Below are positions 8,214 through 18,462 of a stretch of 64,000 bases of DNA, in pieces. The first letter of the stretch is position 1. Each line of letters opens with the position of its first letter. The notes beneath the pieces are model-generated. The model was not told the DNA's origin, did not search any database, and saw only the letters and a program-made list of their open reading frames with translations. The DNA lies in the NCBI RefSeq assembly GCF_022539665.2, contig NC_081335.1, positions 9,584,449 through 9,648,448 on the forward strand, read 5' to 3'. Origin of the DNA: Daphnia carinata (taxonomy: Eukaryota; Arthropoda; Branchiopoda; Diplostraca; Daphniidae). Made by a program: the position numbers and the translations under genes.

Positions 8214-11189
8214 GGAATCGGTGCAACTTTACTATCAGAGCGTCATTTTTCCAAGTTGGCTCCACAAATCAGAATGGGGGAAAAGCTCAGTCCTGACGAA
8301 CGCAAAAAACTGCTCGAGTTGCTTGAGCGTCGACAAAAGTGTTTCCCGGCGTCTAAAAGAACCATTGGACATACAACCGAGGTAGTACACTCCATCGATA
8401 CCGGGGATGCTCGCCCAATCAAATCTGCGCCATACCGAGTGTCTGCTTTTGAACGTCAAATTATTGATAACAAGGTCGAAGAAATGTTAGAAGACGGGAT
8501 TATTGAAGAATCTTATAGTCCATGGAGTTCTCCCGTAGTATTGGTTCGGAAAGCTAAATCAGGGGATTATCGATTTTGTGTCGATTTCCGTCGGTTGAAC
8601 GCAGTGACAAAACGGGATGTCTATCCTTTGCCGCGGATTGACGATGTTTTAGACCGCTTGGCAGGTGCACAATTTTTTTCATGCCTTGATTTGGCCAGCG
8701 GGTATTGGCAGGTGCCAGTAGCAGTAGAAGACCGTGAGAAAACAGCCTTCGTAACGCCAGACGACCTTTATCAGTTTTCCCGCTTACCTTTTGGTTTGAA
8801 CTGTGCCCCAGCGACGTTCCAACGTTTGATGGATAAGGTTTTGGCTGGCCTGAAATGGCATATGTGTCTTGTTTATTTAGACGATGTTCTCGTTTTTGGT
8901 AGGACTTTTGAGGAGCACTTGGCACGTCTAGAGCTGGTTCTATCAGCTCTAGAAAAAGCAAATTTGACTCTGAACGTCGATAAATGTGTTTTTGGTGCCA
9001 CCATGGTGTCGCATTTGGGCCATGTGATTGATGCGGAAGGTATCCGACCAGAGACTGAAAAAGTGCGTGCCCTAACAACAATGCCGATAACTAACCTAAA
9101 ATCCTTACGTGGCTTTTTAGGCCTTGCATCGTATTATCGGCGTTTCATACCAGATTTTGCAGCCCTAGCACACCCTTTACACGTCCTTTTGAAGAAGAAT
9201 GCTGAATGGAAATGGACAGACCGTCAAGAAGGCGCAAGGAATAGGATCATTGGGCGTTTGACCTCGGCTCCTATCCTGGCTCACTTCGACGACGATCTGG
9301 AAGTCACCATTCAGACCGACGCAAGTCAAATCGGTCTCGGCGCAGTTTTGTCACAGGATGCTGGTGAGGGGCATCGGCCTGTCTCTTTTATTAGCCGGAA
9401 GTTAAGCGATGCGGAAACACGCTATCACGCAAACGAGCTTGAGTGCTTGGCAGTCGTGTGGGCACTAAAGAAATTCCGCACTTACATTTATGGTCGCCAT
9501 TTTTTTGTAAAAACGGATAGTTCTTCCGTAAAATGGATGATGGGAAAAAAAGAGCTGAAGGGAAAATTTTCCAGGTGGGTGCTTGATCTCCAAGAATTTA
9601 ATTTTACTATTGAAAATGTTAAGGGAGTAGATAATGCGGTGGCAGACGCCTTGTCTCGGAATCCTGCAGAAGCGAGTGCCGAAAGTAGCGATTCCCAGAC
9701 AAAGGAAACGTGCTGCGTTACCTTAAATATGCCTGAAACAGGCTTTGCATCCAATGAGATCGCCCTCTTGCAACAACAAGACGGCCAACTCCAACCAATT
9801 TTTGCCTCTTTGAATTCCTCGGCCCCAAATAATCTGTCTCAACGATTTGTCATCCGGGGTAAAGTCTTGTATAAAAAAAATCGTCATTCGGGTAGAAAAT
9901 TTCTTTTAGTTGTTCCCTCTATCCTCCGTCGTAATGTCCTTGAATCGTGTCATGATTTTCCCTCATCCGGGCACCAGGGAATAGAGAAGACTTTATTTAG
10001 GGTAAAAAGTAGATTTTGGTGGCCACGGCTGGGCAGGAGTGTAAAAGTGTTTGTTCAGTCGTGTCTCTTTTGTCAAAAACACAAAAATGCTACTGGTCAC
10101 GTGGTTGGTAAGCTTCTCCCCATCGAGCCACCGTCATCTCCATTTCTTCTCATCGGTGTCGACCACTTAGGACCCTTTAAGATGACTTCTACAGGACACC
10201 GCCATATCATCGTAATGATCGATTACTTAACGAAGTGGATCGAAGTACAGCCCGTTCCAGATACGTCGTCCAAATTTGCCACTGCTTTCTTGGAACAAAA
10301 CGTCCTCTTCCGCCACGGAACACCTCGGCAACTAATCACCGATCAGGGCACGGCGTTCACCTCGGAATTGTTCTTCGCTTGGACAAGCAGATGGAAAATA
10401 AACCACACGTTTGCTACTGCAGAACATCCGCAAACCAACGGAATGGTTGAACGAGTGAACAGGACTCTTACACTTGCCTTTTGTGCCTTTATTAATACTA
10501 ATCATGATGACTGGGATGCGCATCTGTCTGCTGCAGCTTTTTCTATTAACACTGCTAGACAATCCACAACAGAAATAACTCCATTTGAATTGGTGCATGG
10601 TCGTCCACCGGTCTTGTTTATTGAGAACCTGTTTCCCTGGCCGGATGAAGAAAACGAGTCGCATTCGCAATTTTTGACGCGTGTTGCGGAATTAAGGATG
10701 GCAGCGCGTGTGCGGATTCTTAGGAAGCAGCGCACAATGAAAGAACACGTCAATAGACGAAGGAAAGCGGATACGGAACTCCTTCCCGGCGATCTTGTCC
10801 TTGTTCGCCGAAAACTCCACAAAAAGAACTTAACAAAAAAGTTGTTGCCAAAGTTTATAGGACCATTCCAAGTTGTGAAAAGGGTATGTCCGACCACATA
10901 TTTGGTGGAAGATTTGCCCGCGCTCCGGAAGAAAAATTCACATCGGAGGTTTAACGCGCATGTCTGTCAGATTCGACGATTTCATGGTCGGTCGGATCTC
11001 GAGTGGGATGAGTCGGAAGACGTGGCAGTAGACGAATCTTCGTCATCGTCGTCTTCATCGAGTGACGAAAACTCATCCGAATCGGAGGATGAGCCACCCG
11101 AAACGCCATCAATAGCTACGCCTTTACCCGTGACGAGAGCTGGACGACAAACAAGACAGCCGGTGTGGATGAGGCACTACCACACATGA
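8214..11189 (+). CDS. pol: Gypsy Pol: reverse transcriptase, RNase H, integrase
   Basis: The frame is open from the base after the TGA; the first ATG is at 8274. Copies element RNA to DNA and inserts it. Order: RT with SCLDLASG (first metal Asp) and the VYLDDVLVF active site near 8869-8895; RNase H with TIQTDASQIG near 9305; integrase with an HHCC finger (H-X4-GHQG near 9950 to CLFCQKH near 10070), the DDE triad in GVDHLGPF, LITDQGTAF and NGMVERVNRTL, and a GPF module (KFIGPFQVVKRV). The C-terminus is an acidic Ser tract, including nine consecutive Ser. About 990 residues and intact. No chromodomain motif was recognised. RT-RNaseH-integrase order marks Ty3/Gypsy rather than Copia. Confidence 0.93.
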   Translation, partial: GIGATLLSERHFSKLAPQIRMGEKLSPDERKKLLELLERRQKCFPASKRTIGHTTEVVHSIDTGDARPIKSAPYRVSAFERQIIDNKVEEMLEDGIIEESYSPWSSPVVLVRKAKSGDYRFCVDFRRLNAVTKRDVYPLPRIDDVLDRLAGAQFFSCLDLASGYWQVPVAVEDREKTAFVTPDDLYQFSRLPFGLNCAPATFQRLMDKVLAGLKWHMCLVYLDDVLVFGRTFEEHLARLELVLSALEKANLTLNVDKCVFGATMVSHLGHVIDAEGIRPETEKVRALTTMPITNLKSLRGFLGLASYYRRFIPDFAALAHPLHVLLKKNAEWKWTDRQEGARNRIIGRLTSAPILAHFDDDLEVTIQTDASQIGLGAVLSQDAGEGHRPVSFISRKLSDAETRYHANELECLAVVWALKKFRTYIYGRHFFVKTDSSSVKWMMGKKELKGKFSRWVLDLQEFNFTIENVKGVDNAVADALSRNPAEASAESSDSQTKETCCVTLNMPETGFASNEIALLQQQDGQLQPIFASLNSSAPNNLSQRFVIRGKVLYKKNRHSGRKFLLVVPSILRRNVLESCHDFPSSGHQGIEKTLFRVKSRFWWPRLGRSVKVFVQSCLFCQKHKNATGHVVGKLLPIEPPSSPFLLIGVDHLGPFKMTSTGHRHIIVMIDYLTKWIEVQPVPDTSSKFATAFLEQNVLFRHGTPRQLITDQGTAFTSELFFAWTSRWKINHTFATAEHPQTNGMVERVNRTLTLAFCAFINTNHDDWDAHLSAAAFSINTARQSTTEITPFELVHGRPPVLFIENLFPWPDEENESHSQFLTRVAELRMAARVRILRKQRTMKEHVNRRRKADTELLPGDLVLVRRKLHKKNLTKKLLPKFIGPFQVVKRVCPTTYLVEDLPALRKKNSHRRFNAHVCQIRRFHGRSDLEWDESEDVAVDESSSSSSSSSDENSSESEDEPPETPSIATPLPVTRAGRQTRQPVWMRHYHT

Positions 11190-11592
11190 CCATACACGCA
11201 CTTCTTTCACTATCTTTTTTTTTTTTTTTTTTTTTTCCTTTTTTTTTGTGCCACTGTTTTCTTTGTTGTGCCTGTGTTTTGTTTTGTTTTGTTTTGTTTT
11301 CTTTGTTTTGAGTGAATATTTGCTTTGTTTGTTTTCTTCGTTTCATATAAGCAAAAACTAATTAGTGTCCTTTTTTGTGGGTAGGGGGGTAATTTTAGAG
11401 CCGTGAGCCGAGGGATGGAGTACAATCTGAAGGGATGGGAAAAATCGGGTTGTTTCGAAGTTCTTTGTTTTGCTTTTGTCTATATTAACGTTTTTTCTTT
11501 TTCTTTTTTTTTCTCTCTATTGACGTCTTGTTGTCTATAATTTTTTTTATTTTTCCCTTCGTGAGGCGAACTTCGAGTCAGGAAGGGCCGAA
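11190..11592 (+). other. 3' untranslated part of Gypsy element
   Basis: Non-coding, with T tracts (longest near 11215-11236) and (TTTTG)n near 11278-11300, like the leader. A purine-rich aggaagggccgaa directly before the 3' LTR (11580-11592) is the likely polypurine tract. Confidence 0.6.
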
Positions 11593-11852
11593 TGTTGCGC
11601 AGATGACCTATTGTGTAGTCTGCTCGGTAGATAGCAGGTCGATAGGTAGCCTTGATTCACCTGTCTTTAAGAGAGGACGGCAGAGTTGTCTGGATCCGGC
11701 TACCGAGGAGACCTTAAGAAGAAGCTTCGCTTAAAAAGCCGGCTACTCTTCGCGAATTGTATTGTGTTCCTACGGCTGTGTTTCCTAATAAAACTGTTCT
11801 GGCGTATCATATCTGCGCTGTTCGTGCTATATTTCACTGGAGAACTACAACA
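11593..11852 (+). repeat. 3' LTR of Gypsy element (260 bp)
   Basis: Same ends and length as 4685-4944, with AATAAA at 11787-11792; CTAG target duplication follows at 11853-11856. Confidence 0.93.
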
Positions 11853-11856
11853 CTAG

Positions 11857-12660
11857 TCAGCTAACACCTGTACACAAAAGGGGGAACGCCGTTGGTTTAG
11901 AGTGCTGGAATTTGTTGAACGACCACTTCAATGAGGCACCTGTTGACAAAGAACTGAAAGCTTTAAATAAAACTTGACTTGTTGAATGCTTCATATCTGC
12001 GCGTTTGGTATTTATTTTGATCAATCAGCAGTCCATCCTCGCGTAGTACTTAACTTTGAAAGCTGCAAATGAAATGTGCCTGAGCAATTTGAAGAATATT
12101 ACTCAGAGAATGCCTCACCTGTTATATTGTGCGATTAAGGGGAAGCCACACTACCTTTTTGTAAGTGTAAACAACGATCAATTTGTTTACCAAACCATAA
12201 ACACATGTTGATTAAGAACTGAGGAGGAGGTGAAGAGCCCGTTCAACAGGAACGGCGTGTCAAAATTGAACACTGTTGTTTAAAGGTAGTGGTTCTTGTT
12301 GAATGCTACTATCTGCAGGTTTTATGAGCTACCTGCTGAGAAATAAATATTAAATGCTTTAAGTCAAACATGTCTTGTTAAGCTTGTCACATAAAGCATA
12401 ACTTATCGTGTGCTGTTCTCCTATGAGATTAACATTGCTTTTAGTTGACCAGAAGGAAGCGGGAAGAAATTTGTAATCTTCAGATGAAGCCATTGTATTT
12501 CTGTAAATGTAAACAACAGCAAATTAGTCAATGAAAGCATCAAAACATTTAAAAATAGAACTGAAGCAGAAATGGAAAGCCCGTTCAACTGGATAGGATT
12601 GAAAAAGTTAAACACAGTTAACTTGGGGTTGATGAAACTTGTTGAACGCTGCTATCTGCA
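11857..12660 (+). repeat. Degenerate ~350-400 bp tandem repeat, right part
   Basis: Resumes the landmarks of 2985-4680: gaacgccgttggtt at 11886, gaaagctttaaat, gcagtccatcctcgcgtag, aaatgaaatgtgcctg, then a second unit from about 12266 and the start of a third near 12610. It shows that the Gypsy element split one array. Confidence 0.65.
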
Positions 12661-12679
12661 AATGGGTAATGCTTATTTG

Positions 12680-12935
12680 AATGTGTAATTTGAATGTCTT
12701 TTGGCGAGCTGGGAGATATCCAAAAAAACTGCTGTCCAATAAATTGTCACCTGTTCAAATGAAAACCATGTTAGAAAATAAGAAATGTAGAATGCTTGTA
12801 AGAAATGTGGTATAAAAAATGGCTTACCCTTTTGAAAATATGACAGCAGAACGTTTTTGTGTACAATGAGTTGGCTGAATGTCGGCTCAAATTCGTCTAA
12901 AGCCAATGTGTCAATGATGGTGGAAACGGGTTGCT
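12680..12935 (-). pseudogene. Two-exon host gene fragment, unidentified
   Basis: On the minus strand an acceptor (cgcattttag) is followed by an open exon (about 12932 to 12830; includes LDEFEPTFSQLIVHKNVLL) with donor aaaagG/GTAAGC, then an ~85-nt AT-rich intron ending tttgaacag, then a second exon whose frame continues (GDNLLDSSFFGYLPARQK). Correct splice signals and a kept frame argue for a real gene piece, but nothing flanks it and no protein was recognised. It may be a duplicated or captured exon pair. Confidence 0.35.
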
Positions 12936-12964
12936 AAAATGCGGAATGCTGTGATTTGTAATGA

Positions 12965-13200
12965 ATAGGGAAAGACGGGAAACGGGAAACGGGAAACGGA
13001 AAAAGGTTAAGCTGAGCCAGCGGTAGGTCGAACCTTTTTTCAGGTAGCCGACCTTTTTTCAGGTAGAAAAAAACCCGTGATGTCAATCCGACCACTGACC
13101 AAACCAATGGCGAAAGGAAAGGAAAAGGTTAAGCCTTGCCAAAGGCAGTTTCAACTTTTTTTCAGGTAGTCGAACCCTTTAGCAGGTCGAAAAACGACAC
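12965..13200 (+). repeat. Short tandem gggaaac and a ~130-bp imperfect duplication
   Basis: Three gggaaac units near 12976-12995 are followed by two related blocks (about 13000-13080 and 13125-13190), each with ggttaagc...tttttcaggtag...aggtagaaaaa/caggtcgaaaaa. No gene seen. 13201-13319 shows nothing further. Confidence 0.5.
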
Positions 13201-13319
13201 GTGACTGCTCGCAAACCAATGACGGCGTGCGCACACCGTTAAGTTTTTCGGAAAAACACACAGACAGATACACAAACAAACTCCTACCACAAATAGACCT
13301 TTAGCTTTTATAAAGATAG

Positions 13320-14452
13320 TAGATACACGTATATTTGATATTGTTTGAATGTAGATTATGAAACTCATTCTATATCACTATATTCCCATAGAATACCCGT
13401 ATATTTGATACTGTTTGAATGTAGATCTTGAAACTCATTCTATATCACTATATTCACATTGAATACACGTATATTTGATACTGTTTGAATGCAGATCACG
13501 AAAATCGCTGTATCACACTACATGCGTGTTGAATACACCTATATTTGATACTGTAGGAATGTGGATCATTAAATTCATTCTATATCACCATATTCACATT
13601 GAATACACGCATATTTGATACTGTTTATATGTAGATCTTGAAACTCATTCTATATCACTATATTCAAAATTGAATACACGCATATTTCATACTCTTTGAA
13701 TGAAGATTGTAAGACCCATTGTATCACACTATTCACATTGAATACAAGCATATTTGATACGGTTTGAAAGTAAATCTTGAAACTCATTCTATAACACTAT
13801 ATTCACATTGAATACACGTATGCTGTTTGAATGTAGCTATTGAAACTCACTGTATCACACTATATACACATTGAATAAACGTATATTTGATACTGTTTGA
13901 ATGAAGATCATGAAACTGATTCTATAACACTATATTCACATTGAATACACGTATATGTGATACTGTTTGAATTTGTATCATGAAACTGATTCTATAACAC
14001 AATATTCACATTGAAAACACGTATATTTGATGCTGTTTTAATGTAGATATTGAAACTCGCTGTATCACAGTATGTTCACATTGAATACAAGTATATTTAA
14101 TACTGTTTAAATGTAGATATTTACACTTTCACGCTGTTTGAATGCGGATATTAAACTCAATGTATCATACTATATTCAAATTGAATACACGTATATTTAA
14201 TACTGTTTGAATGTAGATATTGAAACTCACTGTATCACACTATATTCACATTGAATACACATATATTTGATGCTTTATGAATGTAGATATTGAAACTTAT
14301 TGTATCGCACTATATTCACATTGAATACACGTATATTTGAAACTATTTGAACGTAGATTATGAAACTCACTGTATCACACTATATTCACATTGAATCCAG
14401 GTATATTTTAAACTGTTTGAATGTAGATCATGAAACTGATTCTATAACACTC
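13320..14452 (+). repeat. 70-bp satellite, old diverged block (~16 copies)
   Basis: Units carry the satellite landmarks acacgtatatttgatactg, ttgaatgtagat and tataacactatattcaca at ~70-bp spacing, but with many substitutions and small indels. Most units say gatactg where the large array says gatgctg. This is the most decayed block in the window. Confidence 0.9.
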
Positions 14453-15060
14453 CCACATAGCACTGGGTTGACTGTAAGATATGCCGAGGATGTCCCGTAG
14501 ACTCAAAGACATCCTAGACTAAAACAAGACGTCGAAAAGATTTCCGGTCAGGCCTTCTTTTGTACTAAGACATCTCTGTCCAAAAAAGGACGTCTCAAAG
14601 ATATCTGGTCAGGACTTCCTTAGGTCAACTGAGTACGAACACTAAAAAGTGACGTCTCTAAGATGTCAAGACAGCCTTAATTAACGACAAGCCGATTCGA
14701 AGCTAAAAAAAGATGTCTTTAGGATGTCCCCGGAAAGACAAACTGTGGACTTAGCACTAAGATTAAAATAAGATATTCCTAAGACGTAAAAGATCAGACT
14801 ACCTCAGGACTATCATTCAAGAGAAAAACGGGATCAGAAGAAGGTGTCTATACGACGTCTACATAGGGCAAATTTCGGACAACTTTATCAGTGAAGTTAA
14901 AGACGAAATGCAGGTGTTTTCTAGACGTCTTAAGATACCTTAAGAAGTCTTCTAAATGTGCTCTACACGTCTGTTGGGTGTCCTTTAAGATGTCTTGAAG
15001 ACGCCTATACCCGAAAATTTAAGTCGCCTCTATCAGTGAATTTTTAAGGGGTATACACGG
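14453..15060 (+). repeat. Degenerate ~60-67 bp tandem repeat rich in GACGTCT
   Basis: Recurring aaaa-n-agacgtct-n-aagatgtc followed by ggtcagg and cttcctt appears about every 60-67 bp from 14490 to about 14800, then less regular copies to 15030. It begins abruptly after the satellite at 14452. No coding frame; could be the inside of a non-autonomous transposon. Confidence 0.45.
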
Positions 15061-15569
15061 CGGAAAAACATCTCATCAGTTATCGCGCGAAAATGAACAT
15101 AAAAAAATAAAAATTCATTGTTTCTTTAATACGAAAACTGCGAATGAATTCAATGACGCTGAAGCAGGCAATCTAACCCCCTTACACAAAATGTATTTTA
15201 TGTCCACAATTGAAAGTTAGCGGACAGCGATGACACAAGATATTCTTGGATTACAGACGAACGACAGCGATCCGTATAGATATCTCGTTGCTTTGCATAT
15301 CTTTTTGCAATTACAACCGCATTATCACGACGATTTACAAAATCATGTATCACAACAACGGACATGTCTCAACTCGGACCAACAACGGAGAAAACACAAC
15401 TATCGGCCTCATCATCGGATTTCAAGTGTGCAATTCCTGGAATGTTTACTCGCTTTCCGAGGTGGTTTTACAAGAGTGCGAGTTGACAGAGAAAGATCAG
15501 GATGATAGGGATGCAAAATTTTCAATAGTTGATCACATTTGGAAAAGTCTATGGGACTTTCTATTTTCA
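15061..15569. other. No supported gene
   Basis: Unique-looking AT-rich DNA. Plus-strand frames at 15230-15578 overlap one another and match nothing recognised; the minus strand may hold further parts of the remnant described at 15570-15975. Confidence 0.4.
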
Positions 15570-15975
15570 CGTAGCTAACTGTGCCCTGGGAAAAGTTCGC
15601 CAGTTGACACTTCATTTTTTGCTGCTGGTCCCTCAACATCGAATTCTTCTATTGTTGCATATAACGATTCTTCAAGATTACTATCACTACCACTACTGTC
15701 TGGTACTTGCTCGTCAGAAGAGTTCTCTGAAGACGTCAGGAACACTGCCACAGGTGTTGTGGGCCCCTTTTTACCGAAGCAAGGTTATTTATAGTCTTCA
15801 AAAAATTTTGTTCAAGATAATGTACTTTTACGTCTAATTTAGGTATCCGTTGAACTTGAGTTTCTCCTAGTGTATCAGGGACAATACCAACTTCAACATC
15901 AAGTTGGGAGGCAATTGAACTAATTTCGACATCTGACTCTGACAAGTCATATGAGCATTTGTCATCCTCACACAA
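15570..15975 (-). pseudogene. Acidic coding remnant, unidentified
   Basis: Minus-strand codons from 15975 (DDKCSYDLSESDVEISSIAS) through about 15570 (NSSDEQVPDSSGSDSNLEES and an EEFDVEG stretch) read as one acidic Ser/Asp/Glu-rich segment if one frame change near 15750 is allowed. Such sequence is typical of a disordered part of a eukaryotic protein. No domain recognised. A gene or transposase fragment are both possible. 15976-16433 shows nothing clear. Confidence 0.3.
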
Positions 15976-16433
15976 AAATTACAAGTATGGTGCATTTTTC
16001 TAATTTCGCCTCCTTTTATTTCCTTCTGTCATTCGCCTGATAATTAAAAAAGTCAAATCTAAACCAACAATAGAAACACATTTCCTGATATACATACCTA
16101 TAGTGATGGTTTAAGTTGTGATGCTTAAGCACCTAACAAACAAGTAATCAATCAATAATATTTCAGAATGAAAATATGATCATAATTAACTAATATTTGA
16201 CGACAGTTTCAACAGAGAGTGCTTCAGAAGATGGAAAAAAACAAATGACAAAACAAAAGCGAGTCTCGACTCCCGAATCATTTCAGAAATACGCTCCCTT
16301 TTTTCTCATTTTTTTTCAGTCTAGTTTTAGTTATTGAAAGAAGTGGTGTTAAATTTTACAGTGAACAAGTGGATTTTCGTTTGGGGTTAAACTTTCACTG
16401 GCTGACATCTGATTAAAATGACTACATTCTTAA

Positions 16434-17035
16434 TTGTGCAATTTCAAGACAAAACTAAAGAAAACGAAGTCTTCGAAAAGTCACCGCAAATTGGCTGAGG
16501 GTTGTGCAATTTTGAAAATGTCATGGAAACGCTATGATTGCAAAATTTTTTCGAGTCACGGTAAATTATGTTACTATATGTGCAATTGTTATGTACTAAT
16601 AAATTTATTGGTTTCAATAGAATCTTTTGAAAAAGCCATGAACAGAAAAGACGAGTCTGACATGTCAGAGTCAGCAGGGATATTTTTGAGCAATTCAAAG
16701 AAGAAATCTCAGATCAGAGGGATCTATAAAGATACAAAATCAACCGAAAAAAAGCCAAACAGCTCACACAATCCTCGTTACCGACTTCATCCATCTACTT
16801 TGACGAAAGACTTAGCAGTGAAGTTGATCCAATTGGCATTAGTGATATGTCAATGAAAAATAGTCGGGATACAAACTTTTGACTATCATCTGTCGATTCT
16901 GAAAATTCTGTTTCTGGTATGGAAGAGAGGGGCGTGACTGAAACTATAAATGCTGGACTGTTTACTGAGCCATTAGCTGCAACAATAGTTGGTCGACCAA
17001 TGTGTGGTAAAAATACTTTGTCTTTTTTAAGATTG
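16434..17035 (+). pseudogene. Coding remnant with one intron, cut by inverted repeat
   Basis: An exon-like Lys-rich stretch (16434-16560) ends at a donor, GTAAAT; a 60-nt intron ends tttcaatag at 16620, and the frame goes on (ESFEKAMNRKDESDMSES). After a frame change near 16770 a second open run (IYFDERLSSEVDPIGISDMS), one TGA at 16881-16883, and a further run ending VGRPMCGKNTLSF extends to 17030, where the ~170-bp repeat block starts. It looks like a disrupted host gene; the product was not recognised. Confidence 0.35.
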
Positions 17036-17205
17036 CCGGAGAAATAAGACCTGGAGAAATAGGACCCGGAGATTTAGGACCCCAAAATAGGACCTGGAGA
17101 ATTAGGACCCGGAGAAATAGTACCCAATTTTCAAACATTTCTTGGAGGGTCCCATTTCTCCATCATATGGGGCCTATTTCTCCTTGCTATTGGTCCTATT
17201 ACTCC
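17036..17205 (+). repeat. Left inverted-repeat block (ggagaaataggacc units)
   Basis: About five ggagaaataggacc-like units in plus orientation, a short spacer, then three or more in reverse complement, so the block could fold on itself. Matches 23012-23148 in inverted orientation including the spacer. Confidence 0.8.
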
Positions 17206-17474
17206 TATTTAAATATCTATATGTTCCATGGTAGAAAGGGAGAACCGGACGGATTATGTAGTCTTCCGCACTCTTAACAGCGTTATCAATTGCTCGAGTA
17301 ATTATTCCATCATAACTTTTTTGTTTGAATTCATATTTGTAATAATTTCGCACGATTACATGCCCATCTATTGCTTTATACAGCTCATGTATAAAAGTTA
17401 TACTTTTTTATACACAGTATTTGGTTTTTAGCCCTTGACATTTTGTTACTGGCATTTCCAGTCCTAGTATCGCT

Positions 17475-17493
17475 CCCCCCCCCCCCCCCCCCC
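17475..17493. repeat. C19 homopolymer with nearby G-rich run
   Basis: Nineteen C in a row, followed near 17521-17536 by cccgggggcgggggcgc. Exceptional in this AT-rich setting; could form i-motif or G-quadruplex, or carry a length error. Confidence 0.7.
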
Positions 17494-17639
17494 GACTGAT
17501 GTTCTTATTCCATGGGCGTTCCCGGGGGCGGGGGCGCTTTCGCTTTATTTACTTTGCTACATTAGCAGACGAATTATTTTTTTTGTATTTTGATTTGTAT
17601 GGTGCATACCTTGTGAATTGTGTCTTAATTTTTGTTATT

Positions 17640-18260
17640 TTATTTAAATGGGAAGAAAGAAACTATTAAGTGTGGAAGAAAAATCTAATAAGAAAAAAAT
17701 GTACAATGAAAATACATGAAAAGGTAATTTGCTGTAACGGTGTAATTATACTGTTGACCTTAAGTGTTGATTGTTTATCCACTAGTATGAAATCATTGGT
17801 TGCTTTCTACATCTTTACGCAAGGCGGTTAAATGGGCTTCACGGAAAACGGCAGTAAACAAAATTAGTGGTAATTTTTAATTCTTACATATTACTTACTT
17901 ATTATATCACAATGCCTGCTTTCTTATCTTTTGAATCATGAAGACATTCCAGTAGTGGTAAGTGTTGAAAATTTAATTATTGCAGCCATCAATGTCCAAC
18001 AACATTTAAAACATACTTTACAACGTAATCAATTTGTTTAATTTTGATGTAATATCATACAATTTGATCCTTTCCTTTCAATCTCATTACAGATTATCTG
18101 GAAAGTGCTTAGATAGCTTTGTGGTTTAAGAAGAAGAATCAGGCATCTCAAACAAGGAAGTTAAAGCTGCACAAAAAATGTTGGACAACCGGGAAAAAGA
18201 GAGAAACATGCATAAGAAACTCAAGGAGGATTTGAAAAGAATAGTTTTTATCAGTCGTTG
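17640..18260 (+). pseudogene. Lys/Glu-rich coding remnant, unidentified
   Basis: An ATG at 17648 opens MGRKKLLSVEEKSNKKKMY, then a stop. After an acceptor-like tctcattacag (about 18091) a last-exon-like stretch has one internal TAA and reads EEESGISNKEVKAAQKMLDN followed by a basic helical tail, ending near 18258. It could be the 3' end of a third captured gene. Product not recognised. Confidence 0.3.
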
Positions 18261-18462
18261 ATTAATTAATACACTAAACCTTTTAAAATGAATCTTAAGA
18301 TTTTTTGTCTTCAAATTTTCCACAATCATGGAAGGCATGCCAGTGTATTTTTATAAAAAACTATCTCGACATGGCTTGAACATGAAATAACACGAAGTTA
18401 GCTCATCCATGAGACAGTATCGGTCTTTCATATGATAAATCTGCCTTTTTCCTTAAGTTTAA

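Larger units (their letters stand above)
4685..11852 (+). mobile_element. Near-intact Ty3/Gypsy LTR retrotransposon, 7.17 kb
   Basis: Two 260-bp direct LTRs flank gag, pro and pol in the order CCHC gag, DSG protease, RT, RNase H, integrase (Ty3/Gypsy order). A CTAG duplication flanks the element. The LTRs differ at only three positions that I can see (GG/TT near 4742 and one T/A near 4790), so insertion is recent. No env frame is present. The element sits inside the ~380-bp tandem repeat. All three reading frames are open; expression would need a -1 frameshift (7137-7143) and passage of one TGA (8211-8213), or the TGA is a mutation. Confidence 0.93.

Noticed and set aside
8256-8273. TTG at 8256 as the start of pol
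   Set aside because: A non-ATG start is unlikely; the frame is open back to the TGA at 8211, so pol is probably made as an extension of pro.
14453-15060. Protein-coding gene
   Set aside because: Frames are short and interrupted; the stretch is a degenerate tandem repeat.
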